From Crossaster papposus (lineage: Eukaryota > Echinodermata > Asteroidea > Velatida > Solasteridae), in assembly GCA_037893245.1 (NCBI GenBank), contig JBAIAA010000537.1:186001-250000 (forward strand): a DNA stretch of 64,000 nt. Reading direction: 5' to 3'. A program made the translations under genes and the position numbers. The notes under the pieces were generated by a model that had not been told where the DNA came from, did no database searches, and was given only the letters and a program-made list of their open reading frames with translations. Shown one piece after another: positions 33,379-44,782 of this stretch. Each line of letters opens with the position of its first letter. Position 1 is the first letter of the stretch.

Positions 33379-34435
33379 CAGGCGCGGATCCAGGGGGGGA
33401 AGGGGGAGGGGGCACGTGCCCCCGGGTAAAATGAGTAATACAAAAAAACGAGCGGTGGGGGGGGGGGGGGGGAAGAGGGGGAGGTGAGAGAAAAATAATG
33501 AAGGAGGATCGGATCGGAGGATTTGCTGTGTCTAATTTTGGGCATAAAACTATAATGACAAAAAAGGGTTATCAATCCATAGAACCCCAGTTTGCGACCC
33601 GCACTCGTTCAATTTGCATATTTATAATCCCCATAATTCTCCATTTTATCTCCATATAATCTTTAAAACTGTTAACAAATCAGAGGAAAGAGGCCAAGAA
33701 TCGCCTCAGATTGCACCACAAAGCATATAGAATGCAACATTTCCCGGACCCCACGCCGTATAACTTATACGGCGTGGGGTCCGGGAAATTTTGCACTATA
33801 ATACTACAAAATTATACTATAAGGCTTCGCGCCCCGCGCTCACATTTTCCAATTTGGGTTGTACCCCACATTCATCAATAAATGTACATGTATATGTAAT
33901 ATATATTTATATAAAATGTATATACAATCTCTGTTATAATATCCATAATTCTCCATTTTATCTCCATATATTTATTTTACATTTTTGCAAAAAAAAACAG
34001 AGGGAAATGGCCAGAAATCGCCTCAGATTGCACCACAAACTATAATATAGAGTCCGACATTTTCCGGGGCCCTTAATAAGCGGGCCTAGACCCCACGCTT
34101 CGCGCTCGCATTTTCCAGTTTTGGGTGTGCCCCACATTCATATATAAATTTATATATAGTATATATTAATTTTTATATATACAATGTATTCTCCATTAAC
34201 ATTTCCATAATTCTTCATTTTATCTCCATATCATTATTACAACTTTTGCTAAAAAAATCAGAGGAAAGAGCCCAAGAATCGCCTCAGATTGCACCACAAA
34301 GCATATCAAATCCAAAATTTTCCGGGGCCCTTAAGCGGGCCCCGGACCCCACGCCGTAAGGGCTTCGCGCTTGGCGCTCGCCTTTTCCAGTTTTTGTTGT
34401 GCCCCCCGTCTTAAAAAATCCAAGATCCGCGCCTG
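33379..34435. mobile_element. hAT-like nonautonomous element, 1057 bp
   Basis: Termini CAGGCGCGGATCC and complement GGATC(T)-CGCGCCTG. Flanks ATGATGGT (33371-33378) and ATGGTGGT (34436-34443) match at 7 of 8 positions, fitting an 8-bp hAT duplication. The interior has three related blocks (about 33637-33860, 33940-34130, 34200-34405), each with CTCCATTTTATCTCCATAT, then AATCGCCTCAGATTGCACCA, then a GGGCCC/ACCCCACGC section. No open frame of note. Confidence 0.7.
33740..33788. repeat. 49-bp perfect palindrome
   Basis: Arms 33740-33763 and 33765-33788, 24 bp each with no mismatch, around one C. The arm contains CCCGGACCCCACGCCGTATA. Within the first internal block of the hAT-like element. Confidence 0.9.
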
Positions 34436-36192
34436 ATGGTGGTTAGCAACCTCAACTGCTGGCATCCATATCCCAGAAAGTATTTACATGCAAAAAGAGA
34501 CGTTTTTGGTGTTGTTGACATTGCTTCGATTTATGCAGCCAAAGCACGCACAGGTCTTGAGCATCTCACCCACAGGATATCTTTGCCGCGCGCGGAAGAG
34601 ATTAAAGAGATGCGTAGGCTATGTCAACTACGTACTTTTTGCCCATTTACAAAATGGCGTCCATGCATCCTTGTCGGAACGGGTTCACGTGATAAGTGCG
34701 TTCTCTAGATTCTATAATATAACTCTATAGATGCAGTTTACTTCCAAAGGCACCCCCAGAGACCTGGGGTCAATTTCATTAAACGAGTCAACACCAACAT
34801 TTGCTTAGCATGGACATTTTTCCTTGGAAAGAAACATGGTTTTAAACGAAAATTTTAGTTGATGTCTATTGTTTGTGACGGATATTCAGCTGTTTTGTTT
34901 TTGCTTTGAAGGAAAAACACGGGAGTTTTGGCCAATAACCTGTTTTTAACTGAGCAAGACTTGTTGTGTTTATTGGGAAGGAGCGTAATCATACATGCTG
35001 ATCACGTCTTTTAATTATTCGAACGATTCTCAGTCACATGGGAAGGGCATTAAGTTGAAGAACGTGTAACGTAGATTTGTTTTTCTTTTATTGTGAGACT
35101 TTTATTAGGTTTTTTAGTTAAAGATGAAGTGTTTTTGAAAGAAAATAGCAAGGAGAAACCGGTTTATGCAGGCATACTTCAAGGAAAGATCAGTTCATTT
35201 TGTTGTGGTTGTTTGAGCAATCCTAGAGTTATCTGCAGTGAATCAGTGAAGGCAGTGAATGGTTTAGTTGGTAGGCAATATGACCCACATGCGGACGTTG
35301 CTGGCCTCGAATCCGGCTTTGGTCGTACTTTTAACTCGACCGTGCGTCCTCGACCGTCATTTGCTTTAAATGATTTAAACAATCGCACCAAAGTACCAAA
35401 TATATCTTTGCTTCATCGCTATAGGCGCTGCTGCTGGGATTGTCCGCGAAGTTTAGGTTAGCACCTGCGTACAGGTTCAAGGCGTTTACACTCAGTGATC
35501 AGGACTTAAAGTGCCGCCTTGTTTCCTCCCTTTTATGATTGCTTGGCTTTTAGGCTACTACATAAATGGACAGGGGGAAAAAGTGTGCCGGGGACGCCGC
35601 GACCCCAGAATAGTCATAATATGGCGGTCGGTACGGGCTCGTCCGCTCGTGTAAATGCTAGGCTAACCCCTGACTATTTTTAATTAAAAAAAATCTATCT
35701 ATGGCCAATTATATTTACAATGCAAGGTCGACTCCTTACATTTTTTTATTTTAAGGAAAAATCTAATTTTGAAATGTATTGGAAAACAAAGCTAACCACC
35801 TATTATTATTAATTTCTAAGACAAATCTATTTCATTCAAAACGCAAGGTAAACCCCTTACAATTGTTTATTTTGTAATTGTTTTTTCAATTGCCAAATTT
35901 TTGGCACCTGTGAACTGTCAATTAATCAAGGAAATCATTCAACAAAAACAGAACCGCATAACTGGCTACAGAACCTACAGGCGAACGTTGGTTGGTTGGT
36001 TGGTTGGCTCGAATCTGGCTTCGGTCTTAGTTATAGTTTCTTCACCTTAAACAATTTTAGTTCCAAGAAACGTCAAATTTCGGCCAATTTTAATAGAATG
36101 CAAAGCTATACCCTTACACATAAATAATCTTTAATTTTTAAGAGCAATAAAATTGTGACAATTTATAATAAAATGTAAGGTTAACCCCTTTA

Positions 36193-37011
36193 CAAGGTGT
36201 GCACGTAAAAAGTATACCCATTTTCAAATTCATATTATTGCAAAACTACTGAATGTTTCTGAAAAATACAGATGTCTGTTGAAAGGATAGAATGCCCTCT
36301 GTCTAATGGTATAATGGTGTAATGTCATTGCCATGAATGACTGAGCAAACAAGACATTTATGAAAAGTACTGAAATCAGCACTGTGGCAAGTTGTTTTTA
36401 CTTGTGTGACAAAGCGTTTGTTTATGGTGTAAATGGAGAACACATACCTGGCGACACGAAGGTGAATTGGGGTTAGGGTTAGAATCGAGGACGACCTCGA
36501 TTGAGATTCGTGTACAAAACCAATAAGAGCAAACAAAGGAAATTATCGAGAGGAACAAAGGAAACTCCTTGATTTACACCATAAACAAACGTGCATGATC
36601 AGGCAGGTGTTTGTAAGAACAAATTATGTTACGCTTTGAACACATTAAAAAAGCAATGAGTGGGTCGATGAATCCTTTTTTCCGATCCTTTTTTGTGGTA
36701 CACTTACCTGACAAATTTAAGGTGATGTACCCTCCACATGGCCACTATTCCTGTTAATGCATAGCTGGCATCTTTGTCTAATGTCTCTCACTGCCCGCCT
36801 TATCATCGCAACTTGTCACAGTGCTGATTTCAGTACCTTTCATAACTGTCTTGTTTGTTCAGTCATTCATGGCAATGGCATAACGAACCTTATACCATTG
36901 GACAAAGGGCATTCTACCCTTTCAACAGACATTTGTATTTTTCAGAAACATTCAGTAGTTTTGCACTAATATGAATTTGAAAATAGGTATACTTTTTATG
37001 TGGACACCCTG
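36193..37011. mobile_element. Tc1/mariner-like nonautonomous element K, 819 bp
   Basis: Long inverted termini of about 240 bp starting CAAGGTGTGCACGTAAAAAG on the left and CAGGGTGTCCACATAAAAAG (complement) on the right. Flanked by TA on both sides. Copy 1 (near 7412) and copy 3 show the empty site CCTTTATAGGG, so insertion at TA after the duplication is directly supported. No transposase frame. Confidence 0.85.
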
Positions 37012-37470
37012 TATAGGGCCTTAACAAAAAATTCCAAGTAAATCTAATTTTGCCAATTTTAATACAAATGCAAGGTTCCCGGTAACCCCAGATTTTGAAG
37101 CAATGGCCACGTTATAAGTAACACCGGGAAAAAGTGGCATATTTTACTTTGGAACGGGTTTTTACGGCCGTATGGTGTTCTTTTTATGGACGCAGTGACC
37201 ACGTGGTGCATCCTCTACCTAAAGAACAAAAGTCGTGTTTATAAGTCGGGCAGTGGCAGAGCAGCGAATATGACGACAATTGCCGATGCGGGCCAAATCA
37301 TGATTTACATGCGCTTGTCCTCACATTATGTGCTATTAGAGTATTAGTTTGTGAGGCATCAACTTCAGCTCCTAGTTGGTAAACAACTGCTTACTGCAAA
37401 TAACAAGCAGACTTGACTCTATAGGTTTTCAAAGACGTGGGTACCTACAAGCATGTTTAGTTTATGTAAT

Positions 37471-38343
37471 TCACTGTCTGCCTTTTCGACAAATGAGCTT
37501 TTTAGTAGCTTTCCTGAAAGCTTCATTTCTCCAGCAATAGATGACCGTGTTGAGCCAAGAATTGCTGTAGCGCAAACTTTCAAAGAAAATTGATATTAAG
37601 CAGTTTACCAGGTTTCCCAACAAGCACAGTGTGGGCAGCCATGTGACGCAGACGGTGCCTGTGATAATCATAAATGTTTTGAGAGCTTTTACATTTGATC
37701 GATGAAGCTGAACCTGTGCATTGTCAGCATTGATCTCAGCTGATGCTATACGCCGTGCATGATGCCTCGCTATTAATATCATTTTCACATACGGAACAAT
37801 TATAATCAAAACAACTGATATTAAAAAAAAAATATGAAGTACTTTTACAATTATTTTCAACTGTTCAAAATGCTGAGCTACTATGTGGAAAGTGAACAGA
37901 ACAAGACAGAGTAAAGTTGAACATGTCAAGGCAATGCAAGCTCGTCTTTTGGTGACTAATGTTGGAAGTTTGAGAGGTTGTGATACTGCAATGTAGCGGA
38001 CCACAGTAACCAATACCAGAATGCCCAATTCCAGCATTTGAAAAAAAATAACTATACTTCCTAGGAATTGTATATCAACATGCAGCATGAAACCTGCATA
38101 AAGAAGACCAAAGAAGCCCACTCCGGCATCGGTAATCGTTAGGGCTACCACTAGCAGCTTAGTGACGTCATGCATGTCGTGTATGCCATGTAACACCAGC
38201 AGAGAAAACGAGTTGCAGATGATGCAAAACAAGCAGTTTAAACTAAGAACACAGATACGTAGGCCTATGTAGAAACAGTCTTTGTCTTCGTCGATATCGT
38301 TTGCATGTGATGAATTTCCACACAGTCCTGATATGTTTTCCAT
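37471..38343 (-). CDS. Rhodopsin-like (class A) GPCR, intact, copy 2
   Basis: 290 residues from the ATG at 38341-38343; the in-frame extension to 38406 has no ATG, so this start is preferred. Extracellular tail with N-glycosylation sites at N3 and N10. TM1 24-52 with N44; TM2 60-87 with D72; TM3 91-120 ending VVRY (114-117) in place of DRY; TM4 134-156; TM5 166-193; a basic third intracellular loop with ARHHARRI; TM6 218-242 with TWLP (234-237); TM7 258-276 with NTVIY (265-269) in place of NPxxY; then a short basic tail. No cysteine at the top of TM3 and none in loop 2, so the usual disulfide is missing. Intronless. A plasma-membrane receptor of unknown ligand, perhaps a chemoreceptor of an expanded echinoderm-type family. 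Confidence 0.9.
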   Translation of the reverse strand: MENISGLCGNSSHANDIDEDKDCFYIGLRICVLSLNCLFCIICNSFSLLVLHGIHDMHDVTKLLVVALTITDAGVGFFGLLYAGFMLHVDIQFLGSIVIFFQMLELGILVLVTVVRYIAVSQPLKLPTLVTKRRACIALTCSTLLCLVLFTFHIVAQHFEQLKIIVKVLHIFFLISVVLIIIVPYVKMILIARHHARRIASAEINADNAQVQLHRSNVKALKTFMIITGTVCVTWLPTLCLLGNLVNCLISIFFESLRYSNSWLNTVIYCWRNEAFRKATKKLICRKGRQ

Positions 38344-38645
38344 TTTAAGAGGCCGTGATATTCCGTGTGCGGTAGATTTGAGCTCGCTTGACAGGCACTT
38401 GACCAATCTTCACAGGAACAGAAAACGAATTCAATGGTGTAAAGTATAATGTCTAAGATAATGTAAATACTGTTCCTCAGAAACCAGTAGAGCACTTTCG
38501 TTTTCAATGTAGGCTTCCATGCTTTTGTACACGAAACAGTGTCCTGGAGACGGCCAGTGCATTCTTTTCAGAACCACACATTCCACAATAGACTGAGAAT
38601 TATCCACGCGGTGCTTGCAAAAAAATTATCTTATTTCTTTTCACC

Positions 38646-38831
38646 ATGCAAACCTTTAATTCTCACACGAGACATCAAATCCAGACACCGTTCAATGTGC
38701 ATCACTGTTTACAGTGCTTCAGTATAAGCAGAACGTCAAGGATTCACCACCACCAGGGCAACCAAACTCCAAGACAGTGGACTTCAGAGGAACTCAGAAA
38801 GGCTCCTAGCAGAACTGAAATGCAGGGTTAG
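38646..38831 (+). other. Small open frame upstream of GPCR, conserved in two copies
   Basis: 61 codons from an ATG, divergent from the GPCR. The equivalent frame of 62 codons lies at 9256-9444. Between them I count five amino-acid-changing and three silent substitutions plus one in-frame 3-bp indel. It encodes a histidine/glutamine-rich peptide of no known family. It may be a chance frame in the GPCR 5' region. Confidence 0.2.
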
Positions 38832-39600
38832 TGGGGATCATCAGTTGTGATAGTACTGCGTAACGTTCGTGCATATAAATAGTTTCTCAATTCCAGTTGA
38901 ACTATAGTGCTGTATTGGATACATACCAACAGGAACATCAGTTACATATTATGGTGCGGTGTATCTGTCAATTCCGGACGATCTCACTCCAGATGCATAC
39001 GATACTTCTAATTTAGCATCCAGTAAAAGTCAGTCCATTTGAATTGTCATTAAGCGTGGTTTCCAGAGTTGTGTTGCAAGGATTGTTTTTGCCAGCGTCT
39101 ATACATCAGACGTGCGTATGTGTACACGTGTAGTTTTAGACACGTGTCTACGGCGTGGTAGACGGTGGACGTATACTATCCAATTAAAAACAGTGCAAAC
39201 GGGTCACCTGGGCCCATCTAATCCTTGGCAAGATATCGTTCAACATTATGCTTTTGCTAATGCAAGCTGCATATTTAGCATGAACTAATTTATTCAAATC
39301 AACTACTTAGCATTTGACTACAACAATGTACAGGGGACTAGGCTGGATGGAATTTGTCAATGTCCAGTCTACAGGGTGTCTCCCCCAAAAGGTAATTTCT
39401 AACAATAAGATTTAGTTTGACAAAGATATGCATTTTATGGCTATTGATCATGTTTACCATAAAGAAGGAGCAAAATGCTTCCCATGCAGTGATACCTTGA
39501 TTGCATTCTTCCAGTGATGCATCACTGAGAACCATGCACTGTTTGGTAAATGGTACGTGAAAACCCTGTTAGGGTAGTTCATGGTCAGACAATGAGCAGC

Positions 39601-40502
39601 ACACTCGGATAATGCGGTATCGACCGTTTAAAACGAAACAACACTATAATTATTACCGAGGATCGAAACTCACAAGAGAACAAAAGTCTCCTGATAATCC
39701 TCGAACGGCGGTTTCTTTGTCAATATGTGTCCTCGGTCGCGATAGGGTTAATGGGGATGCCGTAGTATAGGAACAAAAGAAAACACAAAATGGTCTCGGT
39801 GATTATTATTCACGACTGTGTGTACATTTTTCTGTAGGCCTATAGAACTATAAATCCAGTTAAATTTTCAATTACAAATATTGTCCAGCTGCTATTACTG
39901 AAAGGACGGTAACTGCATAATCGACAATGGGCTAATTTCCTCTAATCACGTCATAAAGCATTAATGGTGCAGTCATAGAGATATTATAGAAACTAGAAAG
40001 TGCGCTCATTGTACTGTGTGCGCTACACTGACGTGCCGTCCGTATGGTGGATGAGTCCAAATTCATGAATTATTCAGTAGTTGCATTGATCACTGTACAA
40101 CACTTAGGTTCTAGGTCTCTTTTTTCCCTTAAACTAAAAATACTCCAAAGATATCAATTTGACTAGAAAAAACGAAGTGATCTACAGCAGGATTCGAACC
40201 AGGGATCTTTGATTCATAGCCCATCCTACTATCCACTACACTACGTATAGCAGCTCAACAACAGCTGTTCTTTAAAGCGATTTAATGTAACTAGTTAACT
40301 TTAACAACAATGCTGTGACGTCATGTTTTATTCTGATGAATAATCATAACTCTTGACTCACCCACCTACGAAAAATAAATTCGCGTGCCGCCCGGTTACC
40401 CGTCCGCCATTTTGCTGGTGGTCAACACGATAATAAAATACCCGGATGTATCATGCACTTCAACGGCGCAGCAGCATTACCAACACACTAAGCTTTACCT
40501 TA
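39601..40502. other. Unassigned interval
   Basis: No gene. Contains the tRNA-like segment at 40181-40252. The right end shares AGCTTTACCTTA with the sequence flanking the other MITE copy. Confidence 0.4.
40181..40252 (-). other. tRNA-like segment (possible SINE head or tRNA pseudogene)
   Basis: On the minus strand, a B-box GGTTCGAATCC is preceded 33 bp upstream by TAGTGTAGTGGATAG, which resembles an A-box/D-arm. The ends CTATAC and CTGTAG can pair with one mismatch and one wobble. The T-stem is imperfect and no clean anticodon stem forms, so a functional tRNA is unlikely. A tRNA-derived SINE 5' end is the best reading. Confidence 0.35.
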
Positions 40503-40782
40503 CATACGCACTGTGGACATTCCTTTGTCTTCGTGTAGTTAACAAACTTTGACTAAATACTCATTTTTCTCGCTTCCCCAAAACAAATTTACCCTCAAAT
40601 TTGGATTATGGGCCTCTCAGCTGTCCCTTCTATCTTTTCTATATATAACCCTAACCCGTTTTTCCTCTAGCGCTCCTTTTCGGAAACTGAAAAACGGATT
40701 GTGGACGTGTGCAAGTCCACAAACCGTAACCTCTTCCCGCATCGTGTGGACCTATATTGTTCGGAGGTCCACAGTGCGTATG
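40503..40782 (+). mobile_element. 280-bp MITE, copy 2
   Basis: Same element as 1503-1782, with the same core length, identical 16-bp termini and scattered substitutions. Flanks CTTTACCTTA and CAAGACTAACTCACTC are shared with copy 1, so either the element is longer than the perfect termini or both insertions sit in copies of the same LINE. 40800-41300 has no recognised feature. Confidence 0.85.
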
Positions 40783-41302
40783 CAAGACTAACTCACTCTC
40801 GTAAAAGTTGGTACCTTAATCCTGTCTTAACTTATTCTTCATATTGGGTCTTGTGGTTTACACACTGGCAGTTTTATGTGCGGTCAGGGAATTTCAGTCT
40901 TTCAACAGTGGCTGGGTCAGTGGAGGGTCAACATGGTCAACCCACTGGAGAAAAGACCAGGTTAACCTCATTATAGCTAGCATAGGGAACTGTACATAAT
41001 ACACACACAGTTACATACACACTATGGACTTTGGCACAGAATAAAATAATGACTGAACTATAGGATTTTACTACTGAAAGCAAGAATCTAATAATATCAA
41101 CCAAAAAGCCAGTGGTAATACCAGAGAAATAATATTACAATCAAATATGGATCGAAAAACTATCAATGACCCCAGCTAAGTCAAATTACTAAATTTAACT
41201 TTTGTATAATACATTTGCATACTAAAATTAAGAAAATCAATCTTAATTCTCCAATTAAGTTCGTCAAAATGAGAAATCTAGCTGATAATGAAAAGTCGTT
41301 AA

Positions 41303-41695
41303 AGGGATCGTATACGTTTGGTTATTACTCCAAACATTAATGGCAATATAAACTTAGTTGGTAAGAAGTATACAGCAGCTTTGGATAGTATAATGCATTT
41401 TTAGAAACTTTTCACTTCGAAGTACCGCGGTCGGTTATTGGAAATGATATCACTTTTTATCCCCAACAAATTTGAATCTGAGAAGCGTTACCGTGCATTG
41501 ACGTTTCTCAGATTGTGTATTCCAATGCAGATTATTCTTCCTGCGTGGACATAACCGCTCTAGATTTTTGGCAATATCTCAAAATCGCTACCACCTGAAA
41601 TGAAGTTTGTACAGGTTAGTTTTATGGTATATATCTATAACTATATAGGATTGAAACAAACAGTGGGTTCCAATTACCAAACGTATACGATCCCT
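41303..41695. mobile_element. Kolobok-like MITE, 393 bp
   Basis: Inverted termini AGGGATCGTATACGTTTGGT and complement, flanked by TTAA on both sides (41299-41302 and 41696-41699). TTAA duplication with an AGGG start fits Kolobok; piggyBac is the alternative. Non-coding. 41700-42010 is unassigned. Confidence 0.8.
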
Positions 41696-42240
41696 TTAAG
41701 TGCACGGGCCACAACTCTGCAGAGGCTAAATAGATTAACACGTCAGTGATGAATGAACAAACTTACATTTTAGTGTTTGGATGCATTATTGCATAATTGT
41801 AGTCAGTAGAATAATTTTGCAATATTGTGGCCCGTTTGTTCTCATAATATGGGGCAATGTTTTTTGGTGAAGGTACATGTATAACAAAAAGTCAATACTT
41901 AAGCTACACAAACCTAGTGTTTCTAAACCCTCACCAATCTCGATTTGCAGTGAACTATGTCTGCTCATATGGTGAGGAAATTGTAAATTAAAAAAGGAAA
42001 ACTTCTCGAAAACGTGACATGATAAAGTTCTTAGGAAGATTTCAAAGGAAACTAAAACGATTGAAGTTGGGATCGAGTCGAGTCCGTTGTATCATAAACA
42101 ATTATATAACTGACATACAGATCCTTGTTATTAATTGGTGGACAAACTAGGGGGTCTATAGTGTGTGTATGTATGGAATAATAAATGGACTAAACTTATG
42201 AGGTAAGATGAATAATCATACATTTGTTTATAAACACTAA

Positions 42241-42787
42241 AACCATTTTCTACAAATCTCGCATCTCTTTTTACCTGGCCCTGCCGTGCCTAATATTATA
42301 TACAATGTATATGCACTAAAAACTCGCATCCTTTTTCTATAAATCTTGCATCTCATTTTTTTACCTAGTCCTACCGGGCTCTACCGTGCCTATATACAAT
42401 GTATATGCACCTAAAACTCGCATCCCTTTTCTAAAAATCTCGCATCCCTTTTTTACCTGGCCCTACCGGGCTCTATCGTGCCTCTGTATACAATGTATAT
42501 GCACTTAAAACTCGCATCCCTTTATACAAATCTCGCATCCTTTTTTTTACCTGGTACTACTGGGCTCTACCGTGCCTCTGTATACAATGTATACGCACTT
42601 AAAGCTCGCATCCCTTTATACAAATCTCGCATCCCTTTTTTTTTACCTGGTCCTACTGGGCTCTACTGTGCCTCTGTATACGATGTATATGCACTTAAAA
42701 CTCGCATCCCTTTATACAAATCTCGCATCCCTTTTTTTTATCTGGTCCTACTGGGCTCTAACGTACCTCTGTATACAATGTATATGC
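42241..42787. repeat. About 94-bp tandem array, part 1
   Basis: About six units with CTCGCATCCCTTTATACAAA, a T-run, ACCTGGTCCTACTGGGCTCT, then CTGTATACAATGTATATGCA. Frames stay open because the unit lacks stops; these are not genes. The array is cut at GTATATGC by the following insertion. Confidence 0.9.
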
Positions 42788-44128
42788 TAACGTCCGTCGA
42801 TGTCAGTTTTTTATAATAATCGATTAATCGGAAATTCAATATCGAGTATACTCGATATATCGATTATTTCCCGTGTGCAAGATGAAGCCTCAAAACAGCG
42901 CTCAATATACTGAAGACCGACAGTTTACTATGTACGTTGCATATACCGCCCGGTTTTCGGCTTGATTTTCCGCGCATGTTGTCGGTCCGAACAATATCAA
43001 ATTGCGCCAACCCGCGTGTTTATGGTTTTACAACTTTTACAAGATAATAAATGATTAAGGTTGCCGCTCCTGCTTATACCCAGCACGACATGAGACCAAT
43101 GAATTCATGGCTTGTGCCAGTAGCAATGCTATATGCTACAAGAAGCAATTAGTCTGGTTGATACGTTAATGACTTTTAAAAGAATTGACAGGGCCCTTGC
43201 AGGGTCAAAGAACCAGACCAGAGTACATATACCAACGCCACAACGCCAAACCGTAGCAAAAAAAAGTGCTACTCATAGACTTGTGCACAAACGAAATGTT
43301 ACACAATGCTACACGTGTAATTCAGAGAAAGCGAAAAGGAAGGGGTTGTATCATGTAGCAAAATGCTACTTATATCGGGGCACAAACGAAATGTTACACA
43401 ATGCTACACGTGTAATTCAGAGAACGCCAAAAGGAAGGGGTTGTATCATGTAGAAAAATGCTACTTATATATAGACTTGGGCACAAACGAAATGTTACAC
43501 AATACTACACGTGTAATTCAGAGAACGCCAAAAGGAAGGGGTTGTATATCATGTAGCAAAATGCTACTTATAGACTTGGGCACAAACGAAATGTTACACA
43601 ATGCTACACGTGTAATTCAGAGAACGCCAAAAGGAAGGGGTTGTATCATGTAGCAAAATGCTACTTATAGACTTGGGCGAAAAACGAAATGTTACACAAT
43701 GCTACACGTGTAATTCAGAGAACGCCAAAAGGAAGGGGTTGTAACATGTAGCAAACAAGTGCTACTCCATAGACTTGTGCACAAACGAGATGTTACACAA
43801 TACTACACGTTCAGAGAAGGCCACGGGTGAACCACAAAGAACAACTTCACAACCGCAGTTGGTCGTCGAACGTATTTTATTTAATAGGCCTATATACTAA
43901 AATGTTTTATGCTACAAATAAAGACGGCAGCTTTTCTAATATACTAAAGCCCTGAGATTTTCTGGATAATCTGACAATCTTTCGGTGTTTTCGATATCAT
44001 TTAGAAACATCGAAATTTAGATACATCAACATTTTCGATATATTGAAATGTCGATATTTCGATATGATTAAAAAAGTGACATCGGCGATTTCGATGTCAA
44101 AATAGTGTCGAGTATTTGAGTAATATCG
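42788..44128. mobile_element. Insertion splitting the tandem array, with ATCGAT-rich ends
   Basis: 1341 bp between GTATATGC (42780-42787) and ATATATGC (44129-44136), a 7-of-8 match compatible with an 8-bp hAT-type duplication. Both ends are rich in ATATCGAT/CGATTAATCG hairpin words, but a clean inverted terminus is not seen. Contains its own six-unit array at 43262-43800. No transposase. Confidence 0.55.
43262..43800. repeat. 94-103-bp tandem array, six units
   Basis: Units contain ACAAACGAAATGTTACACAA, TGCTACACGTGTAATTCAGA, then CCAAAAGGAAGGGGTTGTA and GTAGCAAAATGCTACT. The last is a small hairpin (GTAGCA/TGCTAC) in each unit. Confidence 0.9.
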
Positions 44129-44649
44129 ATATATGCACTTAAATCTCGCATCCCTTTATACAAATCTCGCATCCTTTTTTTACCTGGTCCTACCGGGCTC
44201 TATCGTGCCTCTACAGACAATGTACATGCACTTAAAACTCGCATCCCTTTTCTACAAACCTCGCATCCCTTTTTTACCTGGTCCTATACCGGGCTCTATC
44301 GTGCCTCTGTATACAATGTATATGCACTTAAAACTCGCATCCCTTTTATACAAATCTCGCATCCCTTTTTTACCTGGCCCTACCGGGCTCTACCGTGCCT
44401 CTGTATACAATGTATATGCACTTAAAACTCGCATCCCTTTATACAAATCTCGCATCCCTTTTTTTACCTGGTCCTTCTGGGCTCTGCCGTGCCTCTGTAT
44501 ACAATGTATATGCACTTAAAACTCGCATCCCTTTATACAAATCTCGCATCCCTTTTTTTACCGGGTCCTACTGGGCTCTATCGTGCCTCTGTATACAATG
44601 TATATGCAATTCAAACTCGCATCTCTTTTCTACAAATCTCTCATTTTTT
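44129..44649. repeat. About 94-bp tandem array, part 2
   Basis: About six further units of the 42241-42787 array, resuming in phase after the insertion. Confidence 0.9.
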
Positions 44650-44782
44650 TACGTCACATGATGAAGTTCTTAGGAAGATTTCAAAAGAAACTAAAACGAT
44701 AAAAGTTGGGATCGAGTCGAGTCCGTTGTATCATCAAAAATTATATAACTGACATACAGATCCTTGTTATTGATTGGTGGAA

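Larger units (their letters stand above)
34922..39600. repeat. Segmental duplication, copy 2
   Basis: Colinear with 5881-9548 plus 17376-18060, interrupted by the TA-flanked element at 36193-37011. Carries an intact GPCR. It provides the uninterrupted target of the LTR retrotransposon near 38936 (GGAACATCAG). Confidence 0.85.
42011..44782. repeat. Tandem-repeat locus bounded by a direct repeat
   Basis: About 140 bp at 42011-42155 (ACATGATAAAGTTCTTAGG... to TCCTTGTTATTAATTGGTGG) recurs in direct orientation at 44650-44782. Between them are the tandem arrays and the insertion listed separately. Consistent with an LTR-like or duplicated flank of a tandem block; no coding sequence. Confidence 0.75.

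Noticed and set aside
38344-38406. N-terminal extension of the GPCRs (also 63813-63875 and 8951-9016)
   Set aside because: In-frame but begins at TTG; the first ATG gives a normal short glycosylated tail.
42478-42816. Repetitive proteins in the 94-bp arrays (also 43133-43653 and 44133-44752)
   Set aside because: Open only because the tandem unit lacks stops; frames overlap each other in different phases.
43262-43800. CRISPR-like appearance of regularly spaced repeats
   Set aside because: Whole units repeat with no unique spacers, and the genome is clearly eukaryotic.
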